Assembly (NCBI GenBank): GCA_018334775.1
Contig: JAGXLJ010000072.1
Location: forward strand, 1-6,571
Direction of reading: 5' to 3'
Source of the DNA: Halodesulfurarchaeum sp.
Lineage (GTDB): Archaea; Halobacteriota; Halobacteria; Halobacteriales; Halobacteriaceae
Length of the DNA stretch: 6,571 bases
Shown here in pieces: positions 1 through 6,456 of the stretch. The notes below the pieces were generated by a model, which saw only the letters and a list, made by a program, of their open reading frames with translations, did not search any database and was not told where the DNA came from. The translations under genes and the position numbers were made by a program. How positions within the stretch are numbered: position 1 is the stretch's first letter; every line of letters starts with the position of its first letter.

Positions 1-377
1 GGAGCCGCTCGTCCCGAACCAAAACCGGGGGTCGCATTCACCCCCACGGCAACAAGAAGAAACACCAACTCGGAAGCAGCCCGACCGAGACCCAGTTCGA
101 CGACCCATCCTACAAAGCCGTCGATGCACGGGGTAATACCACCAAGATCCGCGCCCTCGCGACCGACGTGACAAACGTCACTGAGGACGGCGAGACCGAA
201 CGGGTCGAAATCGAGAACGTCGTCAACAACCCGGCAAACCCAAACTATGCGCGTCGAAACATCATCACCAAGGGCGCGATCCTTGAGACCGAACTCGGGT
301 TCGCTCGCGTGACCTCCCGACCCGGCCAAACTGGTCAGGTCAACGCGATCATCGTCGACTACGAGCCCGAGGAGTAG
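1..377 (+). CDS. rps8e: 30S ribosomal protein S8e, 5'-partial
   Basis: This is the small-subunit ribosomal protein eS8 (archaeal S8e), which binds 16S rRNA. The reading frame starts at base 3 and runs open for 124 codons to TAG at 375-377. The visible protein begins SRSSRTKTGGRIHPHGNKKK, the basic, glycine-rich start typical of the family. It continues with a DARGNTTKIRALATDV segment, then the highly conserved block NPANPNYARRNIITKGAI and the C-terminal TSRPGQTGQVNA block, ending in an acidic tail YEPEE. Archaeal S8e is about 125 to 130 residues, so only a few N-terminal residues and the start codon lie outside the window. The ATG-like GTG at 168 is internal and is not the true start. The gene is convergent with cdcH, 78 bp away. 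Identification is firm; the promoter cannot be seen. Confidence 0.96.
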   Translation, partial: SRSSRTKTGGRIHPHGNKKKHQLGSSPTETQFDDPSYKAVDARGNTTKIRALATDVTNVTEDGETERVEIENVVNNPANPNYARRNIITKGAILETELGFARVTSRPGQTGQVNAIIVDYEPEE

Positions 378-390
378 AAACCGCCGCGCT

Positions 391-404
391 ATTCGAATAT
401 TTTT
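391..404 (+). terminator. T-tract terminator after S8e
   Basis: An AT-rich patch beginning 14 bp after the S8e stop codon ends in TATTTTT (398-404), in otherwise GC-rich DNA. Archaeal RNA polymerase commonly terminates at such oligo-T stretches without a hairpin. The short palindrome ATTCGAAT at 391-398 precedes it. The rest of the 78-bp convergent gap shows no comparable T-tract on the reverse strand for cdcH. Confidence 0.45.
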
Positions 405-455
405 CTCTGATTTCCACACCGAGATAAAGCAGGTATCACCGCGGATTTGGGCCGG

Positions 456-2684
456 TCACTGGAAGCCGATATGGCGCTCCTGATCCCGACCAGCGACGGC
501 TGGACCGGTACCGCCAGTGAGTTCCTCCTCGACCTGATCGTAGTAGTCGAGGAGGTCGTCGGTGACCGTCGCCCGAACGTCTTCCAGGGCCGAGCCGAAG
601 TGGGCCATCTCGACGGTTTCGGCGTCCTGATCGTCTCGCAGCGCTTCGATTGCAGCCTCGCGTGCAACCGTCGCCAGATCTGAGCCAACGTAGCCTTCGG
701 TCCGCTCGGCGACCTCTCGAAGGCTGACATCCGGGGACAGTGGCGTTTCCTGGGTGTGAATCCGAAGGATCTCCTCGCGACCCGATTCGGATGGCTGACC
801 GACCATCACGAGGCGGTCGAACCGCCCGGAGCGGATGAGTGCCGGGTCGATGATGTCTGGGCGATTGGTCGCCGCAATCACCATCACCCCCTCCATCTGT
901 TCGAGGCCGTCGAGTTCTGTCAACAACTGATTGACCACACGCTCCGAGACGTTGTTACCGGCGTCCTGGCCCCGACCCGGGGCGAGGCTGTCCAGTTCGT
1001 CGAAGAACACGACTGTCGGGCTCACCTGCCGGGCTTTCCGGAAGGTCTGCCTGATCGCTTTCTCGGATTCGCCGACCCATTTCGAGAGGAGTTGGGGGCC
1101 ACGGACGCTGATGAAGTTCGCGTCGGTTTCGTTGGCCACCGCCTTCGCCATCAGGGTCTTGCCCGTTCCCGGCGGCCCGTAGAGAAGGACCCCGGCAGGC
1201 GGGTTGACACCCAATCGGTCGAAGCCCGCAGACTCGGAAAGTGGCCACTCGACGCTTTCCTTGATCTGGCTTTTCACCTCGTCAAGGCCACCGACGTCGT
1301 CCCAGGAGACCTTCGGCAGTTCGACAAGCACCTCCCGCATGGCGCTCGGTTCGACCTCGCTGAGCGCCCCTTCGAAGTCCCCCTGGGTGACGATCATCCG
1401 TTCGATCAACGACGGCGGGACGTCTTGTTCGTCGAGGTCGATCTCCGGGAGGTACCGCCGGAGCGCCCGCATCGCAGCCTCCTTCGAGAGAGATTCGATG
1501 TCCGCGCCCACGAAGCCGTGGGTGTCATCAGCCAGCTCCGAAAGCGCCACTTCGTCCGAGAGCGGCATGCCCCGTGTGTGAATCCGGAGGATCTCCTCGC
1601 GGCCAGTCTCGTCCGGAACCCCGATCTCGATCTCGCGGTCGAACCGACCGGGACGACGGAGCGCGGGGTCCACGGCGTCAACGCGGTTGGTCGCCGCGAT
1701 GACGATGACTTCGCCCCGGCCTTCGAGGCCATCCATCATCGTCAGCAGTTGGGCCACGACCCGGCGCTCGACTTCGCCGGTCACGTCCTCGCGTTTGGGA
1801 GCGATGGAATCCAATTCGTCGATGAAGACGATCGCTGGGGACTCCTCGTTCGCGTCTTCGAAGATATCCCGGAGTTGTTGTTCAGACTCCCCGTAGTACT
1901 TCGAGATGATCTCCGGGCCCGCAATGGAGAAGAAACTCGCTGACGTTTCGTTGGCGACCGCCTTTGCGAGCAGGGTCTTCCCCGTTCCTGGTGGGCCGTG
2001 GAGGAGGACTCCCTGTGGTGGCTCGATTCCAAGTTTCTGGAACACCTGCGGATGTTTCATCGGGAGTTCGACCATTTCCCGGACCCGCTGGATCTCGTTT
2101 TCCAAGCCGCCGATGTCCTCGTACGTGATGCCACCCCCGGTGCGTTCGAAGCCGGCGATAGGTTCCTCCCGGAGTTCGACGTCTGTTTCCTCGGTGACGA
2201 GAACTGTGCCCTCCGGTTCAGATTCGACGGCGATCAACGGGATTGCCTGGCCCGGTGATCGCATGAAGGGGTGGTTCGTGCTGGACATCACCGGGACGAT
2301 GTCGCGGGATACGACGGGGCGCTTGAGAATCTGGCGTTTGACCATCCCGGCCGCGTCCGAGCCGAACTGCACGCTCGCGTCCTCAGGAGGTGCTAACACC
2401 AGCGTCTCGGCTGGTTCTGTCGTTGCCTTTCTGATCGTGACGCGCTCGCCGATGCCGACGTCTGCGTTTTGCCGTGTGAACCCGTCGATGCGGACGGTGT
2501 CGCTGTTCCAGTCCTGGCGGTCCGCACGCCAGACTTTCGCCGCGGTCGACTCCGCACCTTCGATCTCGATGATGTCGCCGGGGCTGAGTTTGAGATGCAA
2601 CAACGTATCGGGATCAAGGCGGGCGATGCCTCGGCCCGAATCGTTCGGGTAGGCCTTTGCCACCTCGAGTTGAACTTCGTTCAT
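456..2684 (-). CDS. cdcH: CDC48/VCP-type double AAA+ ATPase (CdcH)
   Basis: This is a 742-residue ATP-driven unfoldase/segregase of the CDC48/p97/VAT family, a cytoplasmic hexamer that extracts and unfolds proteins, in archaea probably feeding the 20S proteasome. Residues 1-100 form the double-psi-barrel N domain ([20 protein letters not shown]) and roughly 101-180 the second N subdomain. D1 has Walker A GPPGTGKT (230-237), Walker B IVFIDE (285-290), sensor N333 and arginine-finger candidates R347 and R350. D2 has Walker A (503-510), Walker B VVFFDE (558-563), sensor N607, R621 and R624. Pore loops are KYYG (262-265) and KWVG (535-538). All catalytic residues are present. The ATG at 2684 is chosen because MNEVQLEV is the family N-terminus. 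The frame stays open to 2963, but that Arg-rich extension is antisense to radB and is not coding. It diverges from radB. No Shine-Dalgarno sequence is visible. The tail ends HIGFQ, close to the RIGFQ I recall in haloarchaeal CdcH. Confidence 0.97.
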   Translation of the reverse strand: MNEVQLEVAKAYPNDSGRGIARLDPDTLLHLKLSPGDIIEIEGAESTAAKVWRADRQDWNSDTVRIDGFTRQNADVGIGERVTIRKATTEPAETLVLAPPEDASVQFGSDAAGMVKRQILKRPVVSRDIVPVMSSTNHPFMRSPGQAIPLIAVESEPEGTVLVTEETDVELREEPIAGFERTGGGITYEDIGGLENEIQRVREMVELPMKHPQVFQKLGIEPPQGVLLHGPPGTGKTLLAKAVANETSASFFSIAGPEIISKYYGESEQQLRDIFEDANEESPAIVFIDELDSIAPKREDVTGEVERRVVAQLLTMMDGLEGRGEVIVIAATNRVDAVDPALRRPGRFDREIEIGVPDETGREEILRIHTRGMPLSDEVALSELADDTHGFVGADIESLSKEAAMRALRRYLPEIDLDEQDVPPSLIERMIVTQGDFEGALSEVEPSAMREVLVELPKVSWDDVGGLDEVKSQIKESVEWPLSESAGFDRLGVNPPAGVLLYGPPGTGKTLMAKAVANETDANFISVRGPQLLSKWVGESEKAIRQTFRKARQVSPTVVFFDELDSLAPGRGQDAGNNVSERVVNQLLTELDGLEQMEGVMVIAATNRPDIIDPALIRSGRFDRLVMVGQPSESGREEILRIHTQETPLSPDVSLREVAERTEGYVGSDLATVAREAAIEALRDDQDAETVEMAHFGSALEDVRATVTDDLLDYYDQVEEELTGGTGPAVAGRDQERHIGFQ

Positions 2685-2725
2685 GGTCGGCCTATGGGAT
2701 GTGTTAGGTTGTGATGGCACGACGG

Positions 2726-2729
2726 AAAA
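2726..2729 (-). promoter_or_regulatory. Weak TATA-like element for cdcH
   Basis: On the reverse strand this reads GGTTTTCC, centred about 43 bp upstream of the cdcH ATG. That would put transcription start near 2700-2702 with a leader of roughly 16 nt. The match is poor and no BRE is obvious, so this is only the best candidate in the region. It would fall inside radB if radB began at 2711. Confidence 0.25.
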
Positions 2730-2735
2730 CCATTG

Positions 2736-2754
2736 CGCCAGTGGCGAAATCGCC
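2736..2754. promoter_or_regulatory. Overlapping inverted repeats in the cdcH/radB divergent promoter
   Basis: Two palindromes share an arm: CGCCA-g-TGGCG (2736-2746) and GGCGA-aa-TCGCC (2743-2754). The element sits midway between the divergent start codons (2684 and 2801), between the two candidate TATA elements. That is where a factor could affect both promoters. The arms are only 5 bp and the base composition is GC-rich, so chance is possible. Operator function is an inference. Confidence 0.3.
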
Positions 2755-2770
2755 TGCGTACATCGGGGCC

Positions 2771-2776
2771 TTTTCA
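2771..2776 (+). promoter_or_regulatory. TATA-like element for radB, leaderless spacing
   Basis: TTTTCA is centred about 27 bp upstream of GTG 2801, which is the normal spacing from an archaeal TATA box to the transcription start. A transcript would start at or next to the GTG, as in the many leaderless haloarchaeal genes. The sequence is not a strong consensus, and its value lies mainly in the spacing. Confidence 0.35.
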
Positions 2777-2800
2777 GGTGATCACAACGAACCCGGAGGT

Positions 2801-3493
2801 GTGACAGCCGACGTGCCCACTGGCTGCGGAGCGCTGGATTCCTTGCTCGGCGGTGGATTCGAGCGAGGAACCGCGACACAGCTGTATGGCCCACCCGGAG
2901 CGGGCAAGACGAATGTCGCCTTAAGCAGCGCCGTAGCCGTCGCAGCAACTGGCGGTCAGGCACTCTACATCGACACCGAGGGACTCTCGATCGAGCGCTT
3001 CGAGCAGGTGCTCGCGGGCAATACGACCGACCAGGACAGCGCCGCCCAGAATGTCATCGTGAGTGAGGCCCTGGACTTCGACGAGCAGGCGGAGGCGGTC
3101 AAAGACGCCGCCGAGTTCGGCGACCAGTTGGATCTCATTGTCCTGGACAGCGCGACCGGTTTCTATCGCCTCCGTCGCACCGCTGACACCGAAAACGGGG
3201 ACGCATTGCGGGCTGTCGCCGATCAGGTGACCCATCTCCTTGGATTGGCCCGCAAACACGATATCGCCGTAGTGCTTACGAATCAGGTCTTCAGCGATCC
3301 TGACAGCGACGGCGGGCGACCGCGCCCGCTGGGTGGCCATACCCTCTCACACTGGACCGGGACGATCGTCCGGCTCGATCGCTATAAAGGTTCCAACAGG
3401 CGAGCCGTGCTGGAAAAACACCGCGCGAAGGCCGAGGGGGAGAGCGCGGAGTTCGTGATTGCCGGGGATGGAATCGAAACGAGTCAGCGATAG
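2801..3493 (+). CDS. radB: RadB recombinase paralogue
   Basis: RadB is the archaeal RadA/RecA-family paralogue that assists homologous recombination, probably as a RadA mediator. It is a RecA-core protein without the N-terminal helix-hairpin-helix domain of RadA. Numbered from GTG 2801 (230 aa): [17 protein letters not shown] (7-23), Walker A GPPGAGKT (30-37), YIDTEGLS (56-63), Walker B LDLIVLD (110-116), LTNQVF (159-164) and [11 protein letters not shown] (175-185), which are the expected RadB motifs. The GTG at 2801 places the family start ([12 protein letters not shown]) at the N-terminus and gives the usual 220-240 residue length. Starting at GTG 2711 or ATG 2714 would add about 30 residues with no motif I recognise; by hand count 15 of 29 of those codons end in G/C, against 19 of 29 in the first stretch of the core. 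GGAGGT directly abuts GTG 2801. The gene diverges from cdcH and converges on the CBS gene. Confidence 0.93.
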   Translation: MTADVPTGCGALDSLLGGGFERGTATQLYGPPGAGKTNVALSSAVAVAATGGQALYIDTEGLSIERFEQVLAGNTTDQDSAAQNVIVSEALDFDEQAEAVKDAAEFGDQLDLIVLDSATGFYRLRRTADTENGDALRAVADQVTHLLGLARKHDIAVVLTNQVFSDPDSDGGRPRPLGGHTLSHWTGTIVRLDRYKGSNRRAVLEKHRAKAEGESAEFVIAGDGIETSQR

Positions 3494-3514
3494 GCCGTCA
3501 GGCGGGCCTCAAAA
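3492..3514. terminator. Convergent 3'-end stem-loop and short T-tract
   Basis: AGGCC (3492-3496) pairs with GGCCT (3505-3509) around an 8-nt loop, overlapping the radB stop codon. On the reverse strand the A-run at 3511-3514 reads TTTT, seven bases past the CBS gene stop. The 27-bp convergent gap must hold the 3' end signals of both genes. The hairpin is short and there is no long T-run, so this is a weak call. Confidence 0.25.
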
Positions 3515-3520
3515 CCGCGT

Positions 3521-4660
3521 CTACAGCTCGTTGAGCTTGCGAAGTAGTTGGCCTTCGTACTCTTCGTCAGCGCGGATGTCCTTCATTTCGAGGACGTTGC
3601 GCTCGAGTTTGTCCACGGCGACGTAGAAGCCGTTGTCCGCTCCGTAGCCTTCGCCCGTTCCCGCGACCTGTCCGCGATTGGTCCGCAACCGGATCTGGGC
3701 CTGCACGAGTGACGTGCCTCGGAGTTTCTCCTTGTGCTGATTGAAGCGGACGTGAGCGTGCTGGACCTGCATATCGCTGTATTTGTCCGAGATACCCGTG
3801 ATCTGTTCTCGAATCTCTTCCCGGGAGATGGTATCCAGCAGGTCGATGTTGGTGATCTGGACGTCCATCTGGGCCTCCTCTGTGTAGGTCAACGCCCGCA
3901 GGACGTCAGTCTTCGTTAGAACGCCCTCGACGTCTGAGTCATCTTTGGGATCGGTGACGACGACACCGCCGAAGTCACCGTCGAGCATCCGCCGAACTGC
4001 GTCCTCCACGGACACGGAGGGGGTGACCGTCTCGACCGGGCTCGACATCACGTCAAAAACCGGGAGGTCGAGTACCCGCTCGACTTCGCCGCTACGGTCA
4101 CCGGTCGTCGTTTTGGACATGTCCCTGACGACGACATTGACCACGTCGTGAACCGTCACGACGCCAGTGAGCAAGCCGTCGTCGAGGACTGGAAGTCGGG
4201 AGACGCCGTTCTCGCGCAGGAGATTGATGACGCGGCCGACCGTGGCATCATCGGGGACGGTGACCGGATCGGTCGTGTAGATGTCCGAGACAGTGAGCGC
4301 ATCGAGGTTGTCGAGGACTGCCTCCAAGATAAGGTCCTCAGTGACGATGCCCCAGAGCGAGCCACCTTCGAACACTGGCGCGACCTTCGTGTTGCCCTCG
4401 ACGAGCATCCTGGCAGTGTCCCTGATGTCTTCGGTCCGGGAGACCTTTGGCGCAGGTTGTGCCACCGCGGCTGCCTTCTGGTCGTCCTCGACGTGGGACT
4501 GGAGGAGATGGCGTTCGGTGATGACACCACGGTAGCTGCCGCCCTCGGTGACGATGATCCCTTTTGGGTGTTCTTTCTCGAAGATAGAACGAACTTTTCC
4601 GAGTCGTCGGTCGACGGGGACTTCGATGTAATCCGTCGTCGCAATATCAGCAATGTCCAT
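3521..4660 (-). CDS. Four-CBS-domain protein with HPF/RaiA-like C-terminal domain
   Basis: A 379-aa cytoplasmic protein with no signal peptide or membrane segment. It has four CBS domains (about 4-55, 64-118, 122-178, 201-258), forming two Bateman modules that in this superfamily bind AMP/ATP or related ligands. The Thr-x-x-Asp ribose motif is intact in CBS3 (TVHD, 169-172) and CBS4 (TKTD, 249-252), but is TERH (48-51) in CBS1 and TEDL (107-110) in CBS2. Residues 264-360 match the order of bacterial hibernation promoting factor: a strand (MDVQITN), a long helix (REEIREQITGISDKY), three strands (VQHAHVRFNQHKE, SLVQAQIRLRTN, GQVAGTGEG) and a final helix (GFYVAVDKLERNVLEMK) resembling HPF's YAAIDxLxxKLxRQ. 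The inferred role is nucleotide-responsive ribosome binding. The domain match is from memory and not tested by profile search. ATG 4660 is preferred; no Shine-Dalgarno sequence is seen. It diverges from the oxidoreductase. Confidence 0.9.
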   Translation of the reverse strand: MDIADIATTDYIEVPVDRRLGKVRSIFEKEHPKGIIVTEGGSYRGVITERHLLQSHVEDDQKAAAVAQPAPKVSRTEDIRDTARMLVEGNTKVAPVFEGGSLWGIVTEDLILEAVLDNLDALTVSDIYTTDPVTVPDDATVGRVINLLRENGVSRLPVLDDGLLTGVVTVHDVVNVVVRDMSKTTTGDRSGEVERVLDLPVFDVMSSPVETVTPSVSVEDAVRRMLDGDFGGVVVTDPKDDSDVEGVLTKTDVLRALTYTEEAQMDVQITNIDLLDTISREEIREQITGISDKYSDMQVQHAHVRFNQHKEKLRGTSLVQAQIRLRTNRGQVAGTGEGYGADNGFYVAVDKLERNVLEMKDIRADEEYEGQLLRKLNEL

Positions 4661-4684
4661 TGTGAGTACGGAGCATTTCGACCG

Positions 4685-4698
4685 CGAAAGGCTTTAAG
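4685..4698 (+). promoter_or_regulatory. BRE/TATA promoter of the oxidoreductase, possibly shared with the CBS gene
   Basis: CGAAA (4685-4689) followed by TTTAAG (4693-4698) is a good archaeal BRE plus TATA on the forward strand. It predicts a start near 4720-4724 and a leader of about 30 nt before ATG 4754. On the reverse strand the same bases read CTTAAA, centred about 35 bp upstream of the CBS gene ATG at 4660, which would give a leader of about 10 nt. The forward BRE suggests the stronger direction is the oxidoreductase. Confidence 0.55.
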
Positions 4699-4723
4699 AT
4701 TGTTCATGTGCCGTATCACAATC
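4698..4723. promoter_or_regulatory. Inverted repeat between TATA box and predicted transcription start
   Basis: GATTGT (4698-4703) and ACAATC (4718-4723) are perfect 6-bp inverted arms with a 14-nt spacer. The repeat begins at the last base of the TATA box and ends at the predicted oxidoreductase start site, a classic position for an archaeal repressor operator. The 20-bp centre-to-centre distance is about two DNA turns, as expected for a dimeric helix-turn-helix protein. Regulation is an inference. Confidence 0.4.
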
Positions 4724-4747
4724 CTATTCCACGCGGCTCGCACAGAT

Positions 4748-4753
4748 GGAGGT
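4748..4753 (+). promoter_or_regulatory. GGAGGT Shine-Dalgarno-like sequence abutting the oxidoreductase ATG
   Basis: GGAGGT is fully complementary to the usual 16S rRNA 3' end (CACCUCC) but touches ATG 4754 with no spacer, closer than the normal 4-8 nt. It helps locate the start region but may not act as a standard ribosome binding site. An upstream ATG at 4746 opens a 3-codon frame (ATG GAG GTA TGA) whose stop overlaps the gene's ATG. Confidence 0.35.
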
Positions 4754-6064
4754 ATGATCGCCATCGTCGGTGGCGGGATCGCTGGACTCGCCGCCGGGTA
4801 CCGACTCACGCAGGCGGGACACGACGTCCGGATCTACGAAGCGGCCGACCAAGTGGGCGGGCTTGCGGCCAGCTACGAGACCGGGGGCGAGCCGATCGAG
4901 CGCTACTACCACCACCTCTCGAAGAGCGAGGAAACGATCGTCTCCCTGATCGAGGAGGTGGGATTAAACGAGGACCTGGAGTGGCCCATTGGGAAGAACG
5001 CCTACTATATGGACGGGACGGTCTATCCGCTCGACAGGCCCTGGGAAATCGCCGCCTATCCCTATCTGAGCCTGTATGATACGTTCCGACTGGGTATGCT
5101 CGTCCTCGGTGTCGACGTTCGCGAGGGCCTCCCAAGCCTCGAGGCGTACGAGGAACTGGAAGCCTACGAAGATGTCCCACTCGAGCAGTTCGTGCGAGAG
5201 CACACCACTGCCGGAGTCTACGAGAACTTCTTCGAACCGCTTTTAGACGCGAAGTTCGGCGCCCGAAAAGACGAGATCAGTGCCGCCTGGCTCCTCGGCC
5301 GGGTTCGGTTCCGCGGGGAGCGAGACCTGCTTCGCGGGGAGCCACTCGGCTACCTGAAAGGTGGATTTGGCCGGCTCGTCGACCGATTGATCGAGGAAAT
5401 CGGGGCTGAAAGTCTCGTCACCGGCACCCGTGTAACTGAACTCTCCACGGGGAACGCGGGGATCGAGTCGATCACGATAGAAGGCGAGGAATCGGGGACC
5501 CGCTCTGTCGAAAGTGCGATCGTGGCAACAATGCCCAACGTCCTCGAGGAGTTGACGGGGTACACCTGTGACATCGAGTTTCAAGGCACGGTCTGCTCGG
5601 TCGTCTCGATGGACGAACCGCTCACGAACACCTACTGGCTCAACATCGGAGACGAAGCACCGTTCGGCGCCCTTATCGAGCACACCAACTTCATCGACCC
5701 GAGTCACTATGGTGACGAACACCTCCTTTACGTGCCGAAATACGTGCAATCCGCGGACGATCCGCTCTTTGCGGCTTCTGACGAGGACATCGAGGCCACG
5801 TGGCTCGATGGGATCGAATCGCTCTTTCCGGACTTCGACCGCGGATCGGTGAATTGGATTAAAACGGCCCGGAACCGGCGGACGGCCCCGGTCTACGAGC
5901 GCGGGTATCTCGAACAGGTCGTGCCCTTCGACCTCGGCGAGGCCGTCGGCGATGGCGTCTATTACGCCGGCATGGCGTCCCGCGCCCAGTACCCAGAGCG
6001 GAGTCTCGACGGGGGAATCGTCGCCGGATTCGAAGTGGCCGACCGCATCCTCGAAAGCCGGTGA
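4754..6064 (+). CDS. FAD-dependent oxidoreductase, protoporphyrinogen-oxidase/amine-oxidase superfamily
   Basis: A 436-aa soluble flavoprotein; the substrate cannot be read from the sequence. The N-terminus is a Rossmann dinucleotide-binding fold, MIAIVGGGIAGLAAGYRL, with glycines 6-8 and 11, acidic E29 ending strand 2 (VRIYEA) and the following GG at 35-36 (DQVGGLAAS). That is the FAD-binding signature of the HemY (COG1232)/phytoene desaturase/UDP-galactopyranose mutase group. Middle landmarks are ERYYHHL (49-55), EPLLDAKFG (161-169) and ISAAWLLGRV (175-184). The C-terminal FAD motif is GVYYAGMASRAQYPERSLDG (401-420). ATG 4754 puts the Rossmann fold at the N-terminus. The frame is open upstream to 4148, but there it runs antisense to the CBS gene. 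I recall relatives annotated as NAD(P)/FAD-dependent oxidoreductases, some near polysaccharide genes, but no such neighbours are visible here. Divergent from the CBS-HPF gene. Confidence 0.93.
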   Translation: MIAIVGGGIAGLAAGYRLTQAGHDVRIYEAADQVGGLAASYETGGEPIERYYHHLSKSEETIVSLIEEVGLNEDLEWPIGKNAYYMDGTVYPLDRPWEIAAYPYLSLYDTFRLGMLVLGVDVREGLPSLEAYEELEAYEDVPLEQFVREHTTAGVYENFFEPLLDAKFGARKDEISAAWLLGRVRFRGERDLLRGEPLGYLKGGFGRLVDRLIEEIGAESLVTGTRVTELSTGNAGIESITIEGEESGTRSVESAIVATMPNVLEELTGYTCDIEFQGTVCSVVSMDEPLTNTYWLNIGDEAPFGALIEHTNFIDPSHYGDEHLLYVPKYVQSADDPLFAASDEDIEATWLDGIESLFPDFDRGSVNWIKTARNRRTAPVYERGYLEQVVPFDLGEAVGDGVYYAGMASRAQYPERSLDGGIVAGFEVADRILESR

Positions 6065-6077
6065 AACTTCGTCACCG
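6059..6077 (+). terminator. Stem-loop over the oxidoreductase stop codon
   Basis: CGGTGA (6059-6064, containing the TGA stop) pairs with TCACCG (6072-6077) around a 7-nt loop. It could fold in the 3' end of the mRNA. No T-run follows, so intrinsic termination here is doubtful; protection of the 3' end is equally possible. Confidence 0.25.
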
Positions 6078-6082
6078 AGCAG

Positions 6083-6358
6083 TCAATCGGTGGAGTAGTG
6101 ACTCGAACGGACCGACCTGAGGGTCGTAATCTGCAGATCCATGCGATCCGCTGAAGCACCGGGGCTGAGATCCCAGGATCGATTCTCGAAAGACACGTCG
6201 TTCGAATCCGCCCGGGTCAACAGCTTTTCGACCGCCGTTCTGAACGACTGGGAAACGACGGGATCCGGGACCTGGAAACGAGTTCGTAATTGGCTGCCAC
6301 TGACTTGTAACACGGGGCAGACGGCTACGCCCAGAACTACCGTGTCCCGATCTTTCAA
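6083..6358 (-). CDS. Possible small hypothetical protein, TTG start, or gene remnant
   Basis: A 91-codon frame from TTG 6358 to TGA at 6083-6085, open a further 33 bases upstream to a TAA at 6392-6394 but with no ATG or GTG there. I do not recognise the product. It contains a hydrophobic stretch VVLGVAVCPVLQVSG (7-21) and a helical-looking segment SQSFRTAVEKLLTRA. By hand count of 90 codons, G/C is about 59%, 48% and 66% at positions 1, 2 and 3, the order expected of a coding frame in this genome, though weakly. It has roughly equal acidic and basic residues, unlike typical haloarchaeal proteins. The lack of a good start suggests either a 5'-truncated remnant or chance. It would end 18 bp from the convergent oxidoreductase stop. 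Confidence 0.28.
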   Translation of the reverse strand: MKDRDTVVLGVAVCPVLQVSGSQLRTRFQVPDPVVSQSFRTAVEKLLTRADSNDVSFENRSWDLSPGASADRMDLQITTLRSVRSSHYSTD

Positions 6359-6456
6359 CCCACCTAACAGCGACTGATGGAGATCAATCCATTACTCCGG
6401 GGCAGAGGTTGCATGTAACCGATCGAGACGTTAAAGCGCCGGTTTCACCGCCCTCC

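Noticed and set aside
756..1943. Long forward open frame of 395 codons
   Set aside because: It is entirely antisense to cdcH, His/Arg/Asp-rich with no domain, and is the usual by-product of GC-rich codon use on the opposite strand.
1906..2652. Forward open frame of 248 codons
   Set aside because: Antisense to the D1 and N domains of cdcH; serine/arginine-rich translation with no recognisable motif and no promoter.
2685..2963. 93-codon N-terminal extension of cdcH
   Set aside because: Arg-rich, lies antisense to radB, and the family N-terminus MNEVQLEV begins exactly at 2684.
2921..3340. 139-codon reverse frame
   Set aside because: Antisense to the RadB core; no motif and no independent promoter.
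4148..4753. 202-codon N-terminal extension of the oxidoreductase frame
   Set aside because: Antisense to the CBS gene and upstream of the Rossmann fold, which belongs at the N-terminus; a BRE/TATA lies inside it.
4156..4809. 217-codon reverse frame spanning the CBS/oxidoreductase gap
   Set aside because: It is an alternative frame of the CBS gene, low in acidic residues, with no motif, and crosses the promoter region.
6195..6215. Possible tRNA T-arm (TTCGAATC)
   Set aside because: The flanking bases do not pair to form the 5-bp stem, and no acceptor, D or anticodon arm can be drawn around it.
6141..6377. 78-codon forward frame in the gap
   Set aside because: Ser/Thr-rich translation without motif, no TATA at suitable spacing, and the reverse strand of the same region has the better position-specific composition.
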